Position numbers and translations under genes: made by a program
Shown: piece after piece, positions 44,839 to 55,253 of the stretch
How positions within the stretch are numbered: position 1 is the first letter of the stretch
Layout: each line of letters opens with the position of its first letter
Assembly (NCBI GenBank): GCA_026874595.1
Contig: CM049308.1
Location: 33,910,027-33,974,026 of the forward strand
Source: Sipunculus nudus
Taxonomy: Eukaryota > Annelida > Sipuncula > Golfingiida > Sipunculidae
Direction: 5' to 3'
Length of the DNA stretch: 64,000 nucleotides
Notes under the pieces: model-generated
The model's input: only the letters and a program-made list of their open reading frames with translations
What the model was told of the DNA's origin: nothing
Databases searched by the model: none

Positions 44839-45899
44839 TCACCAGTGGTAAGTCACGCGTAGTACCGCAATTAAGTTGGCGCACCGTTACCCCAATTAAT
44901 CTCTTTGATCACTGGTGACATAGATCAAAGGGCCAGGTAACTTCAAAGGCTACCAGGGAAACTGGGCGTCATGAAATGTGGTGTTTTTTTCATTGTGAAG
45001 ACGTTTCTTTTGCCTTATTGTAACAGGGGTTTTCCAGGGTTATTGTGTAATTAAATTTTTTTTTCAATGGCCTATTTTCCATCTTTAACGCAAATTATAA
45101 ACAAAAGTAATGTTCTGTAATATAAAGGAGATGTATAATTTTACAAAAAAAAATAAGCATTTTATTTAAGGTGGTGTTGTTTGAGAGTCATCGTGTACCC
45201 TAAGTCGAATTTATCGGCTCAAACTTTGATCTACCACCATAACGTTATGCATGACGTTGATATTGATAAAGTCGCTAAGAAAACGTTGCATTGCATTATA
45301 CAAGCTATATTTGACTAATTTGAGCACATTTGGTCATAAAATATCAAATATGGTAGTTATTCTTATATAGATATCCATTTCCATTTATTATAGAATAATA
45401 ACAATTTGAAAATAATGCGTCAAAGATAATAAATGAAACAAGCCTTTAAAAATTCTCTAGTTGCATATTCACCTCATCCAGGGCCCCTGCATGGCAGGGC
45501 ATACATTAGGAAACACTGTTCAGAGGTCGAGAAGGATGATACTGAAGAAGACTGTATTGGAATATTTAATTTTATATGGAACTTGCTTGAATATTTATGT
45601 ACGGTATATTTTGTATATAATAAAAATATGTATCCATGTTTGTGTCCGTATCTTAACATGTTTATATTGTTTATATTAAATGTGTATATTTTATATAGCA
45701 CGATGAATTGTTTGGATTTTCTTTCTTTTTTTATTACAGAAACGTAGTACATGCATAACGTAACAGTACACATACAAACATACATATAAAAATTAATATT
45801 TCAAAAACAATTTACATTGAATCGTGAAGATTATTCATGTAGAGGAGAGCAGGTCGGTAAGGTTTTCCCATTTTGAATAATGTTGAGTTAATTTACCTG

Positions 45900-46475
45900 C
45901 TTAATTTACCTTTCTTAGCGATTACATCATATGTTGAATAAATCTGCTTAACATAGCTTATACATCCATGATAGTTCGGTAACATTTTGAGACATCTGCA
46001 ATTACAAACATACTTTTTAGCAACCAGTGTTAGCATATTTAACCATCTATGTTCGCTTTAACCTAACAAAACTTCAGATACTGAAAACTTAACAGAGAAG
46101 TTTAATGACGAATTATTCAAAACCTCTTTTACTTTTAATCACAAGTTATCGACAAGAGAACAATTCCAAAATATATGTGATAAAGTTTCTCTTACTAATT
46201 TACAAAAGGTACAAGTTGGAGAATCTATTAGCCTACATTCAGTCTATGAAGAAATGGGTTTAACGTTACCCGACGTTGTAGTTCATAAAACTGAAAATTC
46301 CTAAGTGCATGGTATACGAAATTTGTTGTGTCATAAATCTTGGAGAATCCCATATAAACAATCTCCTTTGATATATCAATTAAAACTTGTTTCCATTTCT
46401 AAACTACTAAGTCTGGAGTGACTAAATGTTTCTCTTGTTTTCTCTCATCATCAGAGTGTACGGGTTGTGCTTTTT
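45900..46475 (-). pseudogene. LINE ORF C-terminus inside the MULE-like element
   Basis: The minus frames give WKQVLIDISKEIVYMGFSK, then ALRNFQFYELQRRVTLNPFL, and after a shift DSPTCTFCKLVRETLSHIYF and WNCSLVDN. Next come FSVSEVLLG and LNMLTLVAKKYVCNCR. The order QFxxLxRR(V)xxNxxLxK, then CTFCxxxxETxxHxFxxC, then a late AKxYIYxxR block, is the C-terminus of many animal LINE reverse transcriptases. Several stops (for example DNL*, LLG*SEH) show it is old. Its position implies it was already part of the DNA element, or landed in it, before or after the LTR insertion. Confidence 0.75.
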
Positions 46476-47848
46476 TCTAACGGCGTAAAAGTAAATTTTT
46501 ACACTTGTTCCAACTGCGGACCAACTGCGGCGCTAGGAAATCAGAACTTTTAGGCCATAAAAAATTGATCTTATACCGACATCAGGCTTTTTATTTTTTT
46601 CTGCTAAGCCGTTAATACATATATAGTATACAGCGTGACAGATTATATTGCCTTGTACCTCACATATAGTACCCCAAACCAATTTGTGAAATATTATTAC
46701 TTAATCATACATAAGCTGAATAACTTCTATATAAACTTTTTTTATGGTGTTATAGATTTTGTAATCAATTTTTAGTCCAAACAGCCGCGAGTGAAGAGTA
46801 GTTTCCTATATTTACCCATCAACAGCTTTTTTCCTGCATGCATGCACATGCCCACTTACTAGGGCGCCGTGTTTCTATTCCTTGAGGCAAACGATTACTT
46901 AATAATGAAGTAACTAAAAATATGATCAGGACAGGAGCGACCTTTTCGAACCCCATTCTGATCTTTGGCTATAATATAGGGTTAAGTTTGTTAAAGTAAG
47001 TCGACGCGTTATTCTATAATCGATCAGGCCACGATGATGAGTTGTTGATAAAGATATGACCATTCCATGGCTCGTAGTAACTTAGCCAATTTCATTTTTG
47101 GTTTGTTTCTCTGATTTTGAACATGTACACTTTACATCGTGAAAATCTGGAAAAGTATACATCTCATAAAGAAGAATGTGACAAAATTCTCAGTAATCAC
47201 GTCTCTATTATTATTAGAGTGATAAAGTGTCCACTTCTCCAGGTTAATAGCAATTATTTAATTATTAAGTATCTATGTGCTTATAAAGTTTGTATATTTA
47301 GTAATAAAAAAACTGATTAACTTACTATATTTTTTATTAATTTCAATAGAGCGTATTTGTTCCTATTATCCTTGTTTATTATTTTCTCATTAGAAAAATA
47401 TTATTGAATAAAACGAGATATATGTATGTAAATTATATTTTATTTTTAAATTGTTGAATATATTTAAAATTTTGAAATGAGTTAAATAATTTTCATCAGG
47501 GATGTAATTTTCATCCCTGAAATTAGTAGTACCCCGCCTGGTAAAAATAGGTTTTTCAAACTAATTAATATACCTAGGCGATGAAAGTAATAAACTATTA
47601 TAAATGTTAAACATTGTGTCCGAGATCAAAGGCCCCCAATGGTAACACCTGATTAGTCCAAAGCTACCATTTCTCCTACACGGCCCGGTAATTAAGACCT
47701 GCTATAGTAACAACAACTCGCGTTATTGACACACGGTTTCGGGTATCACGACGGGGGTGTTAGTGACACACGGTGAACGCCCTGCCATCTAGCGGGAGTG
47801 TGACAGATTTGACGCATGCGCAGTTAAACCGTGTGTCAATAAGCTGGA

Positions 47849-47879
47849 CCTTATTGACACACCCCGTGTGTCAATAAGG
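47849..47879. repeat. 31-bp hairpin at the right end of the MULE-like element
   Basis: CCTTATTGACACA and TGTGTCAATAAGG form a perfect 13-bp stem with a 5-base loop. A related CCGTGTGTCAATAAG copy lies just before it. Confidence 0.9.
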
Positions 47880-47894
47880 GCGGCCAAAGAATAA

Positions 47895-47962
47895 ATGGCG
47901 GTCAGCCGGACTCGAGCTTGCTGTTGTGTTTTAATTCCCGAAATGTAATTTAAAAGTTGACA
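47895..47962 (+). repeat. 5' LTR, right part
   Basis: Identical by eye to the end of the 3' LTR (to AAGTTGACA at 54219). It completes the split 5' LTR. Confidence 0.93.
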
Positions 47963-47990
47963 TATTGTGGTGGCAGTGCGGTGGGATCAC
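47963..47990 (+). promoter_or_regulatory. Primer-binding region of the Gypsy element
   Basis: TGGTGGCAGTGCGGTGGGAT starts five bases after the 5' LTR, the position and TGG start expected of a tRNA primer-binding site. The priming tRNA was not determined. Confidence 0.5.
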
Positions 47991-48028
47991 GAGGAAACAC
48001 CCACATGAACTGAAAGCTGGACAATCCG

Positions 48029-49186
48029 ATGGTTAACACACGAAGTGGTAAGCGGTTTGGTCGCTTTTCTGTCGTATCTGTAGACGATAATACCAGTGGT
48101 AGTGAAATTCCTGACCCTGTGCATGACATTGATATTGATAGAACCATGGCCGATTCCCCGTTTCAAGTAGCAAAACCGTGCGAGTTCTCAGGTGACCAAG
48201 ATTTTGAGAAAGGGTGCGGACAATTTGAGCGTATTGCCTAAGCTAATAACTTGCCAGAGCAGAAGTATAATATAATAATGCCAGCTTACATTACAGGAAG
48301 GGCGGCAGACTTGCTAGAGAAGCTCGATCTGGAAAATATGAGTTATACGGACCTAAAGAAAAATCTAGCCGCCCTACTAATTCCAGAAGAATCACAAAGG
48401 CTACATTTGAGTGATCTATTCATCAAAAAGATGGGTGATAATGACACTGTTGAAGATTACAGTAGGCAAATCATCGTATTAGTAAAGAAGGCCTACGGAG
48501 AAAAATTTCCTCAGGAACATTCGCTTACACTTCAGTGTGAACCCTTCCTTCACGGACTTAATGATAAATTGAGAACACCTGTGTTAGGCCATGCGCCAAA
48601 GACGTTTGAAGACGCTCTTCATTGGGCAAAGTATGAAGAAGCATTAGAGACTTACGACAAAAGAAACGGCCCAAGAAATCTCGATCAGGTCGGAGGTGAC
48701 CATTTACATACCACATTGTTGCACTGTCTTAAAGACTTAACTGAAGAACTCAAAGAGCTTAGAGTTTCTAAAAATCAGGCCGCAAGCAGTCAACCTCCTG
48801 ATGTAAACACAAACTAAAGACCACAAACTGGCAGACCACAGTATCGCTGGCCCAGCCGAACTGCAGATGGTAGACCTATATGTCATTTTTGCCGGAGTCC
48901 AGGACATATCAAGGCATCGTGCCGTGAATGGATTGCGCAGACAACAGCAGCGCCACCTGCTGTACCTTTGGTGAACCAAGCTATTCACAGATACCCTTAC
49001 ACCTATGCGCCTCAACCTTACAGTGGTCCACATAACTTCCAGGCCATGCCAGTGCACCCCGGTACCTGGCCAGTTTGCAGCCCCTGCCAGTTCTTTAAAC
49101 CAGACACAGCCTCATGCAGCCGCAAGGCAGGATGGCAGCAACACCAGGTCAACAGGGTCTACAAAATCAGCCTCGGGGACTTGTGA
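48029..49186 (+). pseudogene. gag: Gypsy gag (capsid and nucleocapsid)
   Basis: Structural protein of the retrotransposon particle. From ATG 48029 a single frame runs to 49186 with two in-frame stops (TAA 48239-48241 and TAA 48815-48817). The capsid region is recognisable: AADLLEKLDLE, LSDLFIKKMGDNDTVEDYSR, FLHGLNDKLRTPVLGHAPKT and FEDALHWAKYEEA, the usual order of metazoan Gypsy capsids. A CCHC zinc knuckle CHFCRSPGHIKASC is intact at 48881-48922, followed by a Pro/Tyr-rich tail. The pol frame starts within the tail and overlaps it, shifted by one base, so expression would need a ribosomal frameshift. The two stops make gag non-functional. Confidence 0.85.
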
Positions 49187-51550
49187 GAACTGTGTTTTTG
49201 TACATTTGCAGTTAAATAATCAACATGTTCAATCATGCATCGATACAGGATCTAGCATTACTTTGGTCAGTAGTGAATTTTACAGAACTATGTGTAACCC
49301 ACCTGTATTGCAGGCCTGTACAAATATTAAGGCTACATCTGTAACTGGTGATCCTTTGTTGATTGAAGGAGTTGTAGGTCTACAGTATGAGTTATCACCG
49401 GGTAAATCCTTAGTATACCCCACACTTGTGATAAGAAATACTGATGGCAATGTGTCTAGCATATTGAGTACTGATTTTCTGACAACTGCTGGTATTGAGG
49501 TTAATTTTGCAAACAATTCTGTGAAATATGCTGATTGTGTATTGCCTAGTATATTTCCACATTTCACATGTTCATTTAATGAAACAAATGTCAAGTCATA
49601 CACTGTAACAGCCAATGAAACTTTTGAAGTTCCTCCTAGATCAGAAGCCATCATAGTTGGCAGGATTATGGCTGAAAATGTTCAAAATGCATCTTGATTT
49701 GTTGATAAACATGAAGGCATTGTGTATCCTGCCCAGAAGTTTCAAGATAGATATAACTTGTTTTGTGCTAGAGTTTTAGCCAAAATGACACCGTGTGCTG
49801 ATAACATTTACAGTATACCTGTCAGAGTAGCAAATTTTCAGGAGACTCCTGTCAAGATTTACAATCATTCTACTCTTGCATGTTTCATCCCTGAGCAGGT
49901 TGATATAGTTGAGTATTGTAGAACACCTGGTCATGATCTTAACCACACTAAACATGACTCTGACAGAATTTCAAGTGTGAAAATTGAGACTGATATGTTA
50001 AGTGCAGACCAAAATGATACATTACTTAATTTACTGTCAGAATACAGTGATGTATTTGCTGCTTCTGTTGATCAGCTGGGCAGAACAAACATAGCTCAGC
50101 ATAACATTAATACTGGAGATGCTCGACCAATTTTTCAGCGTCCATACAGACTGCCCTATGCCCAGAGAGAGTCTGTTAAAACCCAGATAGAACAGATGTT
50201 AGCAAATAAAATTATTGAGAGGTCATCAAGCCCATGGGCATCACCTGTTGTTGTAGTGAAAAAGAAAAACGGCGAGGACAGATTTTGTGTTTATTATCGT
50301 TCATTGAACGCTGTTTCGAAATCTGATGTTTTTCCTTTGCCTCGTGTTGATGAGATGCTGGATCTGTTAGGTGGGGCCAAGTATTTCTCATGTCTTGACT
50401 TTAGGTGCGGATATTGGCAAATGGAGTTAAACCCCCAAGATCGTGAAAAGACTGCATTCACATCTCCTTTCGGGTTGTATCAATTTCAAGTTTTACCCTT
50501 CGGTCTTGCATCTGGACCCTCTAGCTATCAGCGCCTGATGTCAATATTGCTTAGTGGCTTACAATGGCGCACCTGTTTAATCTACCTTGACGACGTGCTG
50601 GTCATGTCAAAGACATTTGATGAACACATTAATAGACTGCGTGAGATCTTTGAACGACTAAGGGCAGCCAACCTTCGTTTAAATCCTGCAAAGTGTCACT
50701 TTTGTAAGACATCCGTTCTTTATTTGGGACATGTGGTGACCCCTTCCGGCGTAAGTCCAGATCCATCAAAGTTAGCAGCTGTGAAACAATACCCTCGGCC
50801 TCAGTTAGTTTCTGATGTCCGTGCTTTTGTCGGACTGGCGTCATATTATAGGCGTTTTATTTGTGGATTTGCTAAAATTGCTGCACCCCTACATAGGTTA
50901 CAGAGCAAAAATCACAAATTTCATTGGGATGCCGAATGTGAGGATTCATTCATAAGACTGAAGGAAGCCCTCTTAGAGGCTCCTGTGTTGCAGTACCCAG
51001 ATTTCAGTTGTGATTTTGTGTTAGAAACAGATGCTTGTGAACGCGGGATTGGTGGTGTTTTATCCCAGAATGGAAAGGTTGTGTTATGCCAGTAGAACTT
51101 TGAACAAACATGAGCTAAATTACAGCACTATTGAAAAAGAGTGCTTAGCTATTGTGTGGGCCATTAAATATTTTAGACCTTATTTATACGGCCGCAAATT
51201 CTTGGTCAAATCAGACCATAAGCCACTTCAGTGGTTGCGAAATCTAAAAAAATCCTGCTGGGCGACTTGCTCGATTGGTGCTCACACTTCAAGAATATGA
51301 TTTTGAGGTTACACATCGTCCGGGGTCCATGAATAAAAACGCAGACGGATTATCCAGGGGTCCATTGTGTAGTTCTGATATAGGCCAGGACTCACCAGAT
51401 GAGGTTCAAACTTACCACATAGCTGTAACTGAAGACAGTATTTTGCAATACCAGCAGCAGGACCATGACTTACAGCCAATCATAAATATGTTACAAGATG
51501 GTTCTAGTGAAAATGAGTACAGTAGGGAAGGCTATCTTCTTTTATTTTAG
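49005..51550 (+). pseudogene. pol: Gypsy pol: protease, reverse transcriptase, RNase H
   Basis: The protease region carries CIDTGSSITLVS with the catalytic D-T-G at 49242-49250. A TGA at 49695-49697 separates it, in the same frame, from the reverse transcriptase (49722-51095). There HNINTGDARPIFQRPYRLP, WASPVVVVKKKNGEDRFCV, FSCLDFRCGYWQMEL (first Asp), FQVLPFGLASGPSSYQRLM and IYLDDVLVMS (YLDD at 50583-50594) occur in canonical order. The polymerase Asp residues are intact. RNase H follows ([15 protein letters not shown], then after a frameshift near 51085, [19 protein letters not shown] and [11 protein letters not shown]), with a second shift near 51260 before HRPGSMNKNADGLSRG. One stop and at least two frameshifts inactivate it. 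Confidence 0.92.
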
Positions 51551-51639
51551 GGACTTTGTACCATAAACTTTAAGATGATAAGAATGGTTTGACCTTGTAT
51601 TGTTATGTAGTGCCGAAGATATTGCAGCCAGACGTGACT

Positions 51640-52751
51640 TTTGGCTGGCATGATGAAGTTGTTAGTGGACAACTAGGATTTGACAAAACATATGACAAAA
51701 TTTGAAAGCGTTACTATTGGAAGGGAATGAGGCAACATGTTTTAGAATATTGTAAGTCATGCCCTGACTGTCAAGCCAGGAAAACTCACACTCATCGTGT
51801 GAAGGCACCCATGATGCCTATGCCTGTAATAGACATGCCTTTTGATCGCTTGGCTATTGACGTTCTTGGCCCCCTGCCTTTGACAGAGGACGGTAATAAA
51901 TATGTAGTTGTATGTACAGACTACCTGACACGCTGGCCTGAAGCTTTTGCAGTGCCTAATGTAACAGCAGAGACTGTAGCCAGATTATTTGTAGAAGAGA
52001 TAGTGTGCCGTCATGGGGCACCTAAGGTTTTGCTGTCTGACCAAGGTAGTAACTTTCTTTCTACCCTTGTTAAGGAAATCTGTGTCTTACTCGGTACTTC
52101 CAGGGTGCACACCAGTCCATATCATCCCCAGACTGATGGACTAGTAGAAAGAATGAATAAGAACTTAGCTGATATGATCTCCATGTATGTAAATGATGAT
52201 CATAATGATTGGGACAGGTTTTTACCCTTTGCCTTGTTTGCCTATCGGACCAGCACACAATCATTAGTCAGAGAGACCCCATTCTTTTTATTGTATGGAC
52301 GTTATGCTAGTCTACCTATGGATGTTTCTCTCAGGTCGCCATATCGGTTACTGGCAGACCAAGGAAATTACACAGATTATTTGACCTTAGTGTTGCCTAA
52401 GGCTCAGCGTTTAGCTAAAGAAGCCCTGCAGAAAAGTCAGGAAAGACTTAAACGCATGTATGACAAAAAGTCCAGGAAACAGCCTATCAGATTGGGGAGC
52501 AGGTTTACATATACAACCCCTCTATCATCAAGGGTCAAACATCAAAATTCAGACACCCTTGGCACGGCCCATACACTGTGTTGAGATATTCTTCCCCAGT
52601 AAATCTTGAGTTAGAGGCTCCTGGTTGCAAAACAAGTATTGTGCATGTAAATCGTGTTAAGCCAGCCTTTAACCGTGTTTCTGTGGAGTCAAGTTCTGAC
52701 TCGGATGATGAGTGGAGCTCCAGTGATGAGATTCCTTTAGCACAGTTGTAA
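51640..52751 (+). pseudogene. Gypsy pol: integrase
   Basis: The zinc-binding part (51649-51780) reads HDEVVSGQLGFDKTYDKI, a TGA (51703-51705), then YYWKGMRQHVLEYCKSCPDC. The second His of the HHCC finger is Gln. The catalytic core is open and intact: Asp in AIDVLGPLP (51859-51861), Asp in LLSDQGSNF (52039-52041) and Glu in GLVERMNKN (52147-52149). That gives a D-59-D-35-E spacing as in retroviral-type integrases. After about 52500 a frameshift leads to the C-terminal domain (for example HVNRVKPAFN), ending TAA at 52749-52751. No chromodomain is recognised. Degeneration is mild compared with the RNase H-integrase junction around 51550-51700, where all frames carry stops. Confidence 0.9.
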
Positions 52752-54004
52752 ACTAACTTAGATTAAGATCAGCTGTCTTTTCTAGGTTTATGCTTGTTTA
52801 TTTACCTGTCATAGTACCATTCTGGTAGTTCTATTTGACATAAGACTAACAAAGTGTGTAATTGAATAACTTTCAAAGCAAAGTTTGTACTTGTAATGAT
52901 ATACTAAGGTACAATTTTAAAATCGTTTGTTATTTAGATTACCTCTCATATGCATGTTACATTCCGTTATGTTAACTGTTTTTAGTGTAAAGTCGACAAA
53001 ATGCTGAGTCTTGCTGACTTAAAGGTATATTCGCTCATCGTGTTGAATATAAGTTGTCGCTTATTTACCGATCACTTGTACTTATGTAGACAAAAACTCC
53101 TCATCTTGGTGTTGACACACTTAATATATGTTATGGTGGTTCCTATAATAGTTCCAGTTAAATTGTTTGCATAGATCTTTTATCTTACCCAGCCTATATT
53201 TTGTGCTCGATTTATTGACAAATCTGTGTTAGTGACCACTATCCAGGAGAACCAGTACATAATACCTGTATTTCAAAGATGTGTAAATAAATATAAATAT
53301 CATCCCAACTATAAGATTCTGTTGTCTATTAGATGTTTGTACTTTTGGTACTGTTATAGGCGAAAATGAGTCCGGTGGTCCTTGTAAGTTAGTAGGGGAC
53401 TACACAGGACATGTATATCACCTACCAGTATTGTATAGAGAGTGTACTATCTCACTTTGGACTTCCTGGCAGAGATTATGGCCCCATGTTATTTTAGGTG
53501 ATTATATTACAGGTCCCAAGGACAAAATAGTGTGGTGATCCCACTGGTTCGTTTTTTGCTGTGTTGTTTATTCACTTATGTTGATGATGTATGTATATTG
53601 TTGTGCTGAAGTTGCTGTATGGTTTTTGGTCTCAAGATGGGAGAAGTACAGTTTTACCGTTGGATAGAAAGGTATTCCAGGTGAATTGGTGTGATATGTG
53701 ATTGGAAACAGGAGAATATTGAGTGCTAGGGATCATCATATCTGTATTAAAAAAAAAAAATGGAGATTTGGTATACGCACTACACTCAGTCAATAATGGT
53801 CTTTCCTGGGCTGAATTGTTATTTATGTTTTGATGTCTTGTATTTGTTTAATAATATTGTCGTATTCTTGTTATGTAAAAGGGACACTGTATGTGTATTG
53901 TCTAACAGGAAACTCCACTGTCTGTTCCTTTTCAAACATGCTACCCTAGTCTGATCTGAAGATCAGTGTTATTAACATTAATTTAAAAGATTTGGTCTTC
54001 TCTT
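52752..54004 (+). other. Untranslated 3' region of the Gypsy element
   Basis: 1.25 kb between integrase and polypurine tract, with no envelope or other conserved ORF. The small ORF at 53760-53954 is not recognisable. Confidence 0.6.
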
Positions 54005-54016
54005 AGGAGGGAGGAG
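54005..54016 (+). promoter_or_regulatory. Polypurine tract
   Basis: AGGAGGGAGGAG sits directly before the 3' LTR, as required for plus-strand priming. Confidence 0.85.
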
Positions 54017-54219
54017 TGTCATCATTTTAAATTTTGAGACACGTATTTTTAAAGGACACATTTATTTTAATTATGAGACTCATAAAAAGACACCTTGTGA
54101 TGGCCACGCTTTCAGAAGGATGACTGGTAATCGGGGCTGGAAAAAGAATAAATGGCGGTCAGCCGGACTCGAGCTTGCTGTTGTGTTTTAATTCCCGAAA
54201 TGTAATTTAAAAGTTGACA
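54017..54219 (+). repeat. 3' LTR (203 bp)
   Basis: TGTCATCATT to AAGTTGACA, uninterrupted. Followed by the target duplication ATTG at 54220-54223. It carries a single AAAGAATAA, the site that was duplicated in the 5' LTR. Confidence 0.93.
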
Positions 54220-54670
54220 ATTGTCGCGTAAGATTTGAACAGATTTCCTCTGGAGTTCGGGTCCAAATGACCTCAGAGCCAGCCCTACGGCAAGAAGTAC
54301 CCAGTAGTTGGAAGGCATGTGGGCGACCCGAGCATTCCATTGTCCTGAAGCTTCAACATTTAATGCCTCAATAAAAGCACCCCAACCAAAACTAATTGCT
54401 TCCGTAGCAACCTGAATATTTATAGGTTTAACTCGTATGGGGGCACCGTTCCAATTATTGATAGCTCCTCGCCACCACGTTAGCTCCTTGACAATACACG
54501 GGTTTAAAACAATTATTCCACCCCAAGGAACTCTTTTGGCTATACCCCGATAAATATTTCTCAACAAAATTTTTGCAGGCAGAATGGCCTTTGTCATTGA
54601 CATACATTGACCCGCAACGCATGCAACTTTACTAGTCCGCCACGTACGGACTCCATTTATCTGTGATATG
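54220..54670 (-). pseudogene. DIRS-like element, RNase H part upstream of the Gypsy insertion
   Basis: The minus frame reads TKAILPAKILLRNIYRGI, then KELTWWRGAINNWNGAPI, TEAISFGWGAFIEALNVEAS (RNase H; usual TDAS is TEAI), HMPSNYWVLLAVGLALRSFG and VQILRDN up to the junction. This is the DIRS-type RNase H: WWxxxxxxxNGxPI, then (T)DASxxGWGA, HINxxELxAVxxAL, VxxxxDN. The codon for the final Asn uses the ATT of the ATTG duplication, and the frame continues at 44583. The first catalytic Asp appears lost (Asp to Glu). Confidence 0.85.
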
Positions 54671-55250
54671 GAGTCCGACCGTCTAGCGATGAGAGTTCAC
54701 CCTGCCGTACATGAAGGGACCTGTAACATGAATTATCACTGCTTGTTGTGCGATAGAGAAACAATCTCGTATTTATATACAGAAATAATTTTTTTATGTA
54801 TCAAATTAAATCGATATATCACCTTTATGTGCGCCTGTAAATGTTTTTTATCCTTTGAACTGCCGGGGTTCAGTGTTGCATGCCAACTGGACACCGCCGG
54901 GAAAGGAATCACATGCAAATTAGGTGGGCAATCTATGCAAAAGTTTAATTCGGGGGTGGGGGGGGGGGGGGGCTTTTCCCAGGAATGCCAGTGCCGTGCA
55001 CTAGGATAGACCATATTTTCATAAGCATCCTTCCCATCATACATCGCGTGTTGTCAATGATGCTAATTTACTATTGGTTGTTCCAACCGGAAAGCGCCAT
55101 CGGCCAGACGGAGACGAAGCAATATCTTACTTCATCCAGAGTAAGTGCCCATACTTTATTAATCCTGATCATCCAGCAAAAGTTTTGGTCCCAACGGAGT
55201 CTAAGCATCTGTAACAATTATACTATGTGGGGTTTGTTTGGTGTCCTCAC
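54671..55250. other. Insert or degraded spacer within the DIRS-like gene
   Basis: The DIRS frame is lost here, although the flanks belong to adjacent protein regions. A G tract lies at 54955-54973. The minus ORF over 54736-55044 is Pro-rich and unrecognised. Probably another insertion, but no boundaries were found. Confidence 0.4.
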
Positions 55251-55253
55251 GCT

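Larger units (their letters stand above)
44725..47885. mobile_element. 3.16-kb DNA element inside the 5' LTR, MULE-like
   Basis: It is flanked by the 9-bp direct repeat AAAGAATAA (44716-44724 and 47886-47894); the 3' LTR carries only one copy, proving insertion. Near its ends, CTTATTGACACACGG at 44732-44746 is matched in inverse at 47864-47878, while the outermost 7 bases differ. Further copies of TATTGACACACGG lie near the right end, and GTCTCGGTTACCG-type repeats near the left end. A 9-bp duplication points to the Mutator superfamily. No transposase is recognised inside; it holds an older LINE fragment and AT-rich filler, so it is non-autonomous. Confidence 0.75.
44588..54219 (+). mobile_element. 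Gypsy/Ty3-type LTR retrotransposon, decayed, with nested insertion
   Basis: It is bounded by LTRs beginning TGTCATCATT and ending AAGTTGACA, and flanked by ATTG on both sides. In order it contains a split 5' LTR, a primer-binding region, gag, pol (protease, reverse transcriptase, RNase H, integrase), a 1.26-kb untranslated stretch, a polypurine tract and the 3' LTR. No envelope ORF is seen. Comparing the two LTRs by eye, I count about six differences or single-base gaps in the 137-base left part and none in the 68-base right part. The insertion is therefore old, but younger than the DIRS element it interrupts. Stops and frameshifts make it inactive. Confidence 0.93.

Noticed and set aside
45450-45560. 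Exon-like peptide (GPLHGRAYIRKHCSEVEKDD) inside the MULE-like element
   Set aside because: It has a possible acceptor but no consensus donor and no recognised family; too weak to call as captured coding sequence.
47963-47990. Naming the tRNA that primes the Gypsy element
   Set aside because: The TGGTGGCAGTGC start is at the right place, but I cannot match it to a tRNA 3' end with certainty.
52752-54004. Envelope gene making the Gypsy an errantivirus-type element
   Set aside because: No ORF of useful length, signal peptide or transmembrane pattern is present.
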